Shown piece by piece: positions 1-5,415 of a DNA stretch of 15,758 nt (its first letter is position 1; each line of letters opens with the position of its first letter). Source of the stretch: Bacteroidales bacterium UBA1756 (GTDB taxonomy: Bacteria; Bacteroidota; Bacteroidia; Bacteroidales; WCHB1-69); contig DCHI01000010.1 in the NCBI GenBank assembly GCA_002314795.1, positions 353-16,110 on the forward strand. The letters run 5' to 3'. The position numbers and the translations under genes were made by a program. A model generated the notes under the pieces. It ran no database searches and was not told where the DNA came from. It saw nothing but the letters and a program-made list of their open reading frames with translations.

Positions 1-22
1 GAAGTAGGAAGTAGGAAGCGGG

Positions 23-70
23 GAACGAAGGAACGAAGGAACGAAGGAACGAAGAAATGAAGGAACGAAG
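23..70. repeat. Octamer tandem repeat (GAACGAAG), six units
   Basis: Six consecutive 8-base units start at 23, 31, 39, 47, 55 and 63. Five are exactly GAACGAAG and the fifth is AAATGAAG. A related GAAGTAG heptamer pair lies just before it (1-14). A second stack of three octamers of the form GGACGAAG/AGACGAAG lies at 176-199. This looks like a short VNTR. Confidence 0.9.
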
Positions 71-145
71 GCCCCCGCCGGGCAGCTGAAGCCCCGCCAG
101 CCTCGGAGAGGCTGCATCTCAGTAACCCCGTACAAGGACGAAGTC
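68..145. repeat. Direct repeat block, copy 1
   Basis: This ~78-bp block is repeated at 197-275 with only a few substitutions and one single-base indel. Both copies follow directly on an octamer stack and both end in GGACGAAGTC. Each copy contains a CAGCCT/AGGCTG stem with a 5-base loop (98-114 here). The composite unit is therefore octamer stack plus block. Confidence 0.9.
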
Positions 146-147
146 GC

Positions 148-172
148 AGTGCGGGGAGGCGAACGCCGCACT
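148..172. repeat. Inverted repeat between the direct-repeat copies
   Basis: AGTGCGG (148-154) pairs perfectly with CCGCACT (166-172) around an 11-base loop, giving a GC-rich 7-bp stem. It occurs once, between the two direct-repeat copies. Confidence 0.6.
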
Positions 173-196
173 ACAGGACGAAGGGACGAAGAGACG

Positions 197-275
197 AAGG
201 CCCTCCGCCGGGCAGCTGAAGCCCCGTCAGCCTCGGAGAGGCTGCACCTCACTAACCCCGTACAAGGACGAAGTC
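197..275. repeat. Direct repeat block, copy 2
   Basis: Second copy of the block at 68-145, preceded by octamers at 176-199. The internal CAGCCT/AGGCTG hairpin is kept (228-244), while the differences lie mostly outside the stem. This fits duplication of a structured unit or selection on the hairpin. Confidence 0.9.
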
Positions 276-293
276 CGCGATGTATAGGGAGTC

Positions 294-324
294 TGTAGGA
301 ACGTCACAATGTGGAGCTCCTACA
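294..324. repeat. Two-tier inverted repeat
   Basis: TGTAGGA (294-300) pairs with TCCTACA (318-324). Inside it, after a symmetric 4/4 internal loop, CAC pairs with GTG around a 3-base loop (305-313). The shape resembles a small structured RNA element, but no known family is recognised. Confidence 0.55.
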
Positions 325-360
325 AGGGACGGTGCGGCGCGTGTGTGAAGGCGACATATA

Positions 361-400
361 TATATATGGAGAGACGTTTATATATATGGAGAGACGTTTC
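361..400. repeat. 20-bp tandem repeat, two copies
   Basis: Positions 361-380 and 381-400 are the same 20-mer (TATATATGGAGAGACGTTT plus a final A or C), identical at 19 of 20 positions. The second copy supplies the left arm of the hairpin at 392-411. Confidence 0.9.
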
Positions 401-411
401 AGGAAACGTCT
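392..411. repeat. 8-bp perfect hairpin with 4-base loop
   Basis: AGACGTTT (392-399) and AAACGTCT (404-411) are exact reverse complements around CAGG. No U-tract follows on either strand, so it is not a standard terminator. Confidence 0.7.
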
Positions 412-425
412 GTACGTATGGGCAC

Positions 426-452
426 AAAAAAAGGAGGCGACTTGCACCTCCT
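426..452 (-). terminator. Rho-independent terminator of kamA
   Basis: Read on the minus strand, AGGAGG and CCTCCT form a 6-bp GC-rich stem around a 9-base loop, followed directly by a run of Ts (A426-A432 on the plus strand). It lies 23 bases beyond the kamA stop codon, the expected place for an intrinsic terminator. Confidence 0.75.
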
Positions 453-475
453 ACTATAGTTGAATTAGAAAACGA

Positions 476-1717
476 CTATTTTGTATGACGTTTTTTACGT
501 TCCAGATCCTGCGGTTCGAGAGAAAGATGTTCTCCGCGGAGCAAGGAAGCGACGCCTTCTGCGTGCGGATTTTGCTGACATTTTTCGCAATGGCACTCTT
601 CCTTATAATCCACCGGTTCGGTATAAGTAGTGATGACGCCTTCGAAGTTACGCAAAATCACTTTGTTAGGACTTTGGGAGATAACGTAATTCGGCATAAC
701 CGGAGTTTTGCCGCCGCCACCAGGAGCGTCAACGACGAACGTGGGAACGGCATAGCCGGAAGTGTGGCCGCGAAGGTTTTCAATGATTTCGATTCCTTTG
801 GAAACGGGCGTGCGGAAATGTTCCAAACCCATAGAAAGGTCACATTGATAAATGTAGTATGGACGAACGCGGATTTTGACGAGTCCCTGGACCAACGTCT
901 TCATAACGTGAACGCAGTCATTGACACCACGAAGCAGAACGGACTGGTTTCCGAGAGGGATACCGGCATTAGCCAGCTTGGCACAAGCTTCCGTTGATTC
1001 GGGAGTGATTTCGTTTGGGTGGTTGAAGTGCGTATTCACCCAGATTGGATGGTACTTTTTCAACATATTGCAGAGATTGTCGGTGATACGCTGCGGGCAA
1101 ACGACCGGCGTACGGGTACCGAGGCGGATGATTTCAACGTGCGGGATGGCACGAAGACGCTGGATGATTGATTCCAAAACGGTGTCGTTCACCATCAGTG
1201 CGTCACCGCCGGAAAGGAGTACGTCGCGGACTTGGGGCGTGCGGGCGATGTAATCGATGGCCTTCTGAATACGGTCCTGCGGCATTTGGCAGTCGTGCTG
1301 ACCGGCAAAACGGCGGCGCGTACAATGACGGCAGTACATAGAGCACTGGTCGGTGATGAGTAACAAGACTCTGTCCGGATAACGATGAGTAAGTCCGGGA
1401 ACCGGGGAATCTTCATCCTCGTGCAGCGGGTCCAAAAGGTCAGCGGCTGACTGGTGAACCTCAGCAGCCGTCGGGATGGCCTGACGACGAATCGGGCAAT
1501 AGGGGTCGTTGGGATCGATTAAACTGAGATAATAAGGAGTGATGGCCATACGCAACGTTTGTAACGTTTTGTTCACACCATCTTCCTCTTCGGGGGTTAA
1601 GCTCACGTATTGTTTTAACTGATCGAGCGTTTCAATGCGGTTTTTAACCTGCCAAGTCCAATCATTCCACTGTTCATCAGTGACGTTTGGAAACAATTCT
1701 TTTCTTCTACTTGCCAT
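476..1717 (-). CDS. kamA: L-lysine 2,3-aminomutase (KamA)
   Basis: Radical-SAM, PLP-dependent enzyme that converts L-lysine to L-beta-lysine (3,6-diaminohexanoate), the first step of anaerobic lysine fermentation; beta-lysine can also serve as an osmolyte or building block. The 413-residue protein is full length. The [4Fe-4S] cysteines of the CxxxCxxC motif are C125, C129 and C132. The PLP lysine lies in the PGGGGK motif (K337). D293 and D330 match the substrate-binding aspartates, and C268, C375, C377 and C380 match the zinc site. These numbers coincide with the Clostridium subterminale enzyme as I remember it, so all cofactor sites appear intact. The ATG at 1717 lies ~58 bases below a TAATTTTG box, and a terminator follows at 426-452, so it looks monocistronic. 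No other lysine-fermentation gene (kamDE, kdd, kce, kal) is in the window. Confidence 0.96.
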   Translation of the reverse strand: MASRRKELFPNVTDEQWNDWTWQVKNRIETLDQLKQYVSLTPEEEDGVNKTLQTLRMAITPYYLSLIDPNDPYCPIRRQAIPTAAEVHQSAADLLDPLHEDEDSPVPGLTHRYPDRVLLLITDQCSMYCRHCTRRRFAGQHDCQMPQDRIQKAIDYIARTPQVRDVLLSGGDALMVNDTVLESIIQRLRAIPHVEIIRLGTRTPVVCPQRITDNLCNMLKKYHPIWVNTHFNHPNEITPESTEACAKLANAGIPLGNQSVLLRGVNDCVHVMKTLVQGLVKIRVRPYYIYQCDLSMGLEHFRTPVSKGIEIIENLRGHTSGYAVPTFVVDAPGGGGKTPVMPNYVISQSPNKVILRNFEGVITTYTEPVDYKEECHCEKCQQNPHAEGVASLLRGEHLSLEPQDLERKKRHTK

Positions 1718-1774
1718 TATATCAATGATTTATATTAAAATTTTAAATAAATTCGTCTTTTCAAAAAACAGCTG

Positions 1775-1782
1775 CAAAATTA
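1775..1782 (-). promoter_or_regulatory. Bacteroidetes -7 box upstream of kamA
   Basis: On the minus strand this reads TAATTTTG, followed by C, a perfect match to the Bacteroidetes -7 consensus TAnnTTTG. The predicted start site is about 50 bases upstream of the kamA ATG. No clear -33 TTTG was found. Confidence 0.6.
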
Positions 1783-1815
1783 CAAGATTTTTCCGAATAA
1801 AAAACAGCCGTCAGC

Positions 1816-3528
1816 TTAGTTTTGCGAATAAGAGACGACCAGTGCCGCCCCGTTTTTGAACAAAACGGAAGCGTTGAGGGAAGATTTTTCGCCCGAGATG
1901 AAGACGACGCGTGCACTGTTTTCCTTTGTTTCCAGGATAAAACCGCCATCCACGCGCCAAGAGATGTCTTCATAATCCGCTTTGGGAAGAGAAAACCACT
2001 GCGAGGAACCGCCTTTATGGGAAATAGAGAAGATTTCGGGCACAAACTCCTGGTATAAAAAATCTGCAAGATGCTCCTGAATAAAATAGAACTCTTTGGT
2101 AAGATTTCCCTTCTTATCAATCTGCGGTGCGTGGCCGGCACCTTGGAAAGTATAAAATTCGCTTCGGTAGCCCAGTTGCTTTGCTTTTCGGTGAATGGAA
2201 GCCGAGCCATACAACTTACCAAAAAGGATTCCGCCGATTTTTACTTTCAGGTCCGAAAAAGGGATTCCGGAATCGTACGGAACCAGACGGTCGGCATCGC
2301 CGTGAAAAGAGATGATGTCTGTTTTGGCAGCATTCAGCAAATCCAAATCAGGAACGGCGCCCCACATATTAGAAATGGCACGGATGCGGAACGTCTGTTC
2401 AATGTCATTGCCACTTGTTGCGATGCACCCCAAATCCTTATGAGAACCGTAAGCATACGTGGAAGCCGGTCGAGTATCCTCCCGCATAAAAGTCAGGTTC
2501 AATGCGGTGATAGAGCCGGCACTGCTTCCTGAAACGAAAATATAATTCGGATCGATGCCGTACTCCTCATTTTTTGAGACGAGGAAACGCATCGCCGCGT
2601 GAGCATCCTGAAGGGCACAGTAGCCGCAACGTTCAATGGACTTCCTATTAAAGTGGAAGCCCATCCGGTAATTGATGGAGGCGACAACATAACCGCGTGA
2701 GGCAAAGTACTCGCACCATTTCACCAAAGGTGCCTCCGCTTTGTCACCCACATAAAAAGCGCCTCCGTGAATGAACATAATCAGTGGACGGTATTTCATA
2801 TCGTCATTTTCGGGAAGATACACATCCATCAACAGGTTCAATTTCTTCTGTTTGGCAGATTCGGAAAGTCCCTTCGCAATGACATTCAAGTAGTTCGCTT
2901 TCCCAACAACCTTGCTTGTCCAATAGCCCATCGCTTCACCGAACTTCACATCTTTAATCACTTTAATGGAGAACAGAGAATCGGCATATCGGTTCTTATG
3001 TTCCCGAAAGGCCTGAGTTTCGTACTTCGTCATCGTAACGACATAATTCTTTTTATCAATCAGAAAATCGCCTTGAATGATTGAATCCGTTTTGGCTAAA
3101 CGTATTTTTTTGATGACCATTCTCTTCCCATCAATGGAAATCGTACATCTGTTTTTTTTGATGATTCCATTCATATCGAAAGGAGTAACCACGCACTGTT
3201 TTATATTGCTGACATCGCAAACTTTACAAGAGAATTTCTTTTTTTCAAGCTGGGTGACAGACAAAACGAATTCTTCCGACCAATCTTCCTCTTTTTCAGA
3301 AGAAACCACTTTTCCGACGTAATAGACATTGGTATCAACGGTTTGGAAAAGTTCTTCAAATGTAATGTCCTCCGGAGAAATTTCCGTCAACGTAGAAGTG
3401 ATTACACTCCGTGACGACTTTTCAGAAGTTTTGCTTTCATCCTTGGATCGGCAACTTTGTAAAAAGAGCAGAACAAGCCCCAGAAGGAGTAAAAAAGTAG
3501 AAATTCTTTTTAATTTCAAAAACATCAT
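1816..3528 (-). CDS. Lipoprotein with alpha/beta-hydrolase (carboxylesterase-type) domain
   Basis: 570 residues. The N-terminus is a lipoprotein signal peptide: basic start, leucine-rich core to ~22, lipobox ending at C26. The mature protein is thus probably a membrane-anchored, periplasmic or surface lipoprotein. Residues ~27-215 are an unrecognised, probably beta-rich region with several cysteines (C101, C104, C112, C128). Residues ~230-495 are an alpha/beta hydrolase of the esterase/lipase class: HGGAF oxyanion motif (254-258), nucleophile elbow GSSAG (S336), acid residue D413 in the HGDADRLVP segment and H466 in GAGHAP, so the triad is complete. The ~70 C-terminal residues look like a small Ig/PKD-like beta domain (WRVDGG core). 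Substrate is unknown; acyl or acetyl esters on carbohydrate are an inference from such Bacteroidetes lipoproteins. It sits 126 bp downstream of the PNP gene on the same strand; no clear promoter box was found for it. Confidence 0.85.
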   Translation of the reverse strand: MMFLKLKRISTFLLLLGLVLLFLQSCRSKDESKTSEKSSRSVITSTLTEISPEDITFEELFQTVDTNVYYVGKVVSSEKEEDWSEEFVLSVTQLEKKKFSCKVCDVSNIKQCVVTPFDMNGIIKKNRCTISIDGKRMVIKKIRLAKTDSIIQGDFLIDKKNYVVTMTKYETQAFREHKNRYADSLFSIKVIKDVKFGEAMGYWTSKVVGKANYLNVIAKGLSESAKQKKLNLLMDVYLPENDDMKYRPLIMFIHGGAFYVGDKAEAPLVKWCEYFASRGYVVASINYRMGFHFNRKSIERCGYCALQDAHAAMRFLVSKNEEYGIDPNYIFVSGSSAGSITALNLTFMREDTRPASTYAYGSHKDLGCIATSGNDIEQTFRIRAISNMWGAVPDLDLLNAAKTDIISFHGDADRLVPYDSGIPFSDLKVKIGGILFGKLYGSASIHRKAKQLGYRSEFYTFQGAGHAPQIDKKGNLTKEFYFIQEHLADFLYQEFVPEIFSISHKGGSSQWFSLPKADYEDISWRVDGGFILETKENSARVVFISGEKSSLNASVLFKNGAALVVSYSQN

Positions 3529-3569
3529 ATTATAATTGTATATATATAAGTTGCCAGTACTTTATTCCT

Positions 3570-3600
3570 CGTTCAAAAAGAGGAGACATTTTTGCGAACG
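3570..3600. repeat. Imperfect inverted repeat between PNP and hydrolase genes
   Basis: CGTTCAAAAA (3570-3579) can pair with TTTTT plus GAACG (3589-3600), with a two-base GC bulge. It could be a weak bidirectional terminator or a leader hairpin for the hydrolase gene. The classic stem-then-U-tract layout is absent. Confidence 0.35.
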
Positions 3601-3630
3601 CTTCTTTTTCAAAAACATCAGGATGACAGA

Positions 3631-3647
3631 ACAAGATAGAATCTTGT
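3631..3647 (-). terminator. Possible weak stem-loop after the PNP gene
   Basis: ACAAGAT and ATCTTGT form a perfect 7-bp stem with a 3-base loop, eight bases after the stop codon of the PNP gene. It is AT-rich and no U-tract follows on the minus strand, so termination is doubtful; it may instead protect the mRNA 3' end. Confidence 0.3.
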
Positions 3648-3654
3648 GATTTCA

Positions 3655-4464
3655 TTATATTTCAGGAGCAAGTTCCCGAACAAGTTTAACGAGAGAGATG
3701 CCGGCCTTTTGTGCTGCTTCAAGGACTTTCTCGTGGGTAGGATGCTCATCCACGCCATCGTAAGCGAGGTCGGTAATAACTGAAAAAGAGAGAATTTCCA
3801 TTTGCAACGAACGAGCGGCAATCGCTTCCGGGATAGTGGACATTCCGACGGCATCACCACCCATCCGCGCCTGCATACGGCTTTCGGCCGCTGTACCATA
3901 GTAAGGGCCGGAGTGAGCGAGATAGGTTCCGTGCTGAAGCGGTATGTGCATTTCCGCGGCTTTCCTTTTCGCCAAGGAGGCCAGACGACGCGAGTACAAT
4001 TCTGAAAAGGCCATTTGCGGTTCAACGCCCGCAGTTTTCTGCAACGGCGTATCGAAGAAGAAACTGATATGGTCGGTCATCAGCATCAAGTCACCTACTT
4101 GAAAAGACGGATTCAATCCCCCCGCAGCATTGGACAAAATAATCGTTCTGATTCCCAACTCTTTAAGGACATAAACGGGAAAGACTGTTTCGGCCATCGG
4201 GACGCCTTCGTAGTAATGTTTTCGGCCATTCAGCACACAAACCTCCGTGCCGTTCAACTTCCCGAAAACCATTTCGCCCTGATGACCGGCGACCGTAGAT
4301 ACCGGAAAGTGAGGAATATCCTTATACGACAATCTCGTTGTAATTTCCATTGACTTCGTCAGTTCGCCCAAGCCGGAACCCAAAATAACAGCTGCAGCCG
4401 GCGTCGCGGAAACAAGATTACGTATAAATGCGGAACTTTCTTGAACTTTTTTCTCTATCATCAT
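3655..4464 (-). CDS. punA: Purine nucleoside phosphorylase, trimeric (PNP I) type, with unusual base-site residues
   Basis: Phosphorolyses purine nucleosides to free base and (deoxy)ribose 1-phosphate in cytoplasmic purine salvage. The 269 residues cover the whole trimeric PNP fold: phosphate-site GSGLG with S30, H61, R81; ribose-site H83 and Y85; SNAAGGLN segment 111-118; GDAVGMST with M208 (203-210); and H244 near the C-terminus. The base-recognising pair differs from the usual inosine/guanosine enzymes. In SGPYYGTAAE the residue equivalent to human E201 is G190, and in VITDLAY the equivalent of N243 is D232. Asp there is typical of adenine-type enzymes (MTA phosphorylase), but the 5'-OH ligand His is kept, so the preferred base is uncertain. 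Start ATG at 4464 (another ATG at 4461). A TAATTTTG box lies 20 bases upstream, giving a very short leader. The symbol follows the family name for trimeric bacterial PNPs. Confidence 0.9.
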   Translation of the reverse strand: MMIEKKVQESSAFIRNLVSATPAAAVILGSGLGELTKSMEITTRLSYKDIPHFPVSTVAGHQGEMVFGKLNGTEVCVLNGRKHYYEGVPMAETVFPVYVLKELGIRTIILSNAAGGLNPSFQVGDLMLMTDHISFFFDTPLQKTAGVEPQMAFSELYSRRLASLAKRKAAEMHIPLQHGTYLAHSGPYYGTAAESRMQARMGGDAVGMSTIPEAIAARSLQMEILSFSVITDLAYDGVDEHPTHEKVLEAAQKAGISLVKLVRELAPEI

Positions 4465-4483
4465 ATCTTAAAAAATCGGAGTG

Positions 4484-4491
4484 CAAAATTA
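4484..4491 (-). promoter_or_regulatory. Bacteroidetes -7 box upstream of the PNP gene
   Basis: Minus strand TAATTTTG followed by C, a perfect -7 match, lies in the 45-bp gap after the helix-hairpin-helix gene. A TTTG lies 23 bases upstream of it, slightly farther than the usual -33 spacing. The predicted leader is only ~10-15 bases long. Confidence 0.6.
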
Positions 4492-4509
4492 CGAAAAAGG
4501 GAGCGACTT

Positions 4510-5262
4510 TTAATCAAAGGACAAATAAGGTGAAAGTTTGTCCATCAGTTCCTGATAGGCGTGGGTGACTTTCTGAAACTCGGCGATGCTATGGATTTTT
4601 CCATTTGCATTTCTATAGTTGACAATGGTTTTAGCCAAATAAGCATCAAAATAGGGATGGGACTTCAACTCCTTGTAGGACAACTTATTTACTTCAATTT
4701 TTTTAATATGATTTGGATTGATGATAAAATATTTTTGACAATACTCCAAATCTATATTTTGAAGAATATAAATTTCACGAAGTTGCTCAAAGGAGTGGAA
4801 CCCGCCCAACTTGTCACGATATTCCACAATTTTCAGGGCACGTTTGCTCCCAAATTGCGGAACACGCGTAATGTCAGAGGTATCGCATAAATTGAGATCG
4901 ACTTTTTGGATACGATAAGACTCTTTTTTCTGAATCGGGCGAAGACGGGTTGTATCATACGGATAGCGGACGGAGCGCGAAGTCGTATCATAGTGGCGGT
5001 AATTTTTTGAATAATCATACCGCGAAGCATAGCGGTTTCGGTAGGCGGAGTCGCGCGAGGCACGCTCTTGGGCTACAGAATCTGCGTAGGTGCGCTGTCG
5101 TTTTTCAAAAGCGGTCACCTCACTGACAAAGTCGGAAAGGTCGGTTGGTGGTGGCGGAGACTGATGATAAAGCAGTACGGCGGCCATCAGAGCCAGAATA
5201 ATAAAAAGTAGGATTACCGTTCCGACGAATTCTCCTTTAGACATACGAAAGAAATCTCCCAT
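4510..5262 (-). CDS. Membrane-anchored helix-hairpin-helix protein (ComEA-like)
   Basis: Numbering is from the ATG at 5262 (250 residues). The frame extends to a TTG at 5271, and another ATG at 5244 sits behind a GGGAGA sequence, so the start is uncertain. A single hydrophobic segment (~15-32) anchors the protein, probably leaving the rest outside the inner membrane. Residues ~55-115 are a low-complexity linker rich in Arg, Tyr, Ser and Asp. The C-terminal half carries two helix-hairpin-helix modules in the ComEA style: VDLNLCDTSD...VPQFGSKRA (~121-161), and a more diverged one starting IEVNKLSYKEL (~189-232). HHH modules bind DNA without sequence specificity. In ComEA this serves DNA uptake, but proteins of this shape in Bacteroidetes are mostly uncharacterised. 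It is the first gene of the minus-strand block and has its own -7 box at 5319-5326. Confidence 0.8.
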   Translation of the reverse strand: MGDFFRMSKGEFVGTVILLFIILALMAAVLLYHQSPPPPTDLSDFVSEVTAFEKRQRTYADSVAQERASRDSAYRNRYASRYDYSKNYRHYDTTSRSVRYPYDTTRLRPIQKKESYRIQKVDLNLCDTSDITRVPQFGSKRALKIVEYRDKLGGFHSFEQLREIYILQNIDLEYCQKYFIINPNHIKKIEVNKLSYKELKSHPYFDAYLAKTIVNYRNANGKIHSIAEFQKVTHAYQELMDKLSPYLSFD

Positions 5263-5318
5263 AGGACACAATGAATTAAATAGTTAAAAAAAAACATTTG
5301 CACGGATAAACCAGCCCG

Positions 5319-5326
5319 CAAATGTA
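5319..5326 (-). promoter_or_regulatory. Bacteroidetes -7 box upstream of the HHH gene
   Basis: Minus strand TACATTTG followed by C matches TAnnTTTG exactly. The predicted leader is ~50 bases. It lies back-to-back with the plus-strand box at 5371-5378 in the divergent intergenic region. Confidence 0.55.
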
Positions 5327-5370
5327 CTTTCATTTTCCATAAAAATAGCTCACGGATAAAAAAAATAGTG

Positions 5371-5378
5371 TAATTTTG
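5371..5378 (+). promoter_or_regulatory. Bacteroidetes -7 box upstream of the FN3/T9SS gene
   Basis: TAATTTTG followed by C, a perfect -7 match, 37 bases before the start codon. The 25 bases 5356-5380 are the same, at 24 positions, as those upstream of tRNA-Thr (15367-15391), part of which is an A8 run. Confidence 0.65.
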
Positions 5379-5415
5379 CGCTCCTTATTTTTAACATTGC
5401 AATCAATCCATTTTT

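Larger units (their letters stand above)
1..475. other. Gene-free, repeat-rich region downstream of kamA
   Basis: No convincing coding sequence is present. The first ~350 bases are more GC-rich than other intergenic DNA in the window and are built from repeated pieces: octamers of the type GAACGAAG, two copies of a ~78-bp block, several stem-loops and a short tandem repeat. The last ~50 bases are AT-rich and contain the kamA terminator. The region is cut by the window edge, so its full extent is unknown. It could be a transcribed structured RNA, a recombination-prone repeat locus or a decayed element; the sequence alone does not decide. Confidence 0.7.

Noticed and set aside
1..300. Possible CRISPR array in the left-edge repeats
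   Set aside because: The octamers are contiguous without spacers, and the 78-bp block occurs only twice with a 51-base gap of low-complexity sequence. Repeat and spacer sizes do not fit and no cas gene is near.
485..997. Long plus-strand open frame opposite kamA (170 codons)
   Set aside because: It is antisense to a fully conserved gene, shows no recognisable protein features and has no promoter or leader. It is a shadow frame.
1792..1815. Terminator after the hydrolase gene
   Set aside because: A T-run follows the stop codon on the minus strand, but the preceding stem (AGC/GCT) is only three base pairs, too weak to call.
5269..5271. TTG start for the helix-hairpin-helix gene
   Set aside because: It would add only three residues before an ATG, with no ribosome-binding evidence. 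ATG 5262 is simpler.
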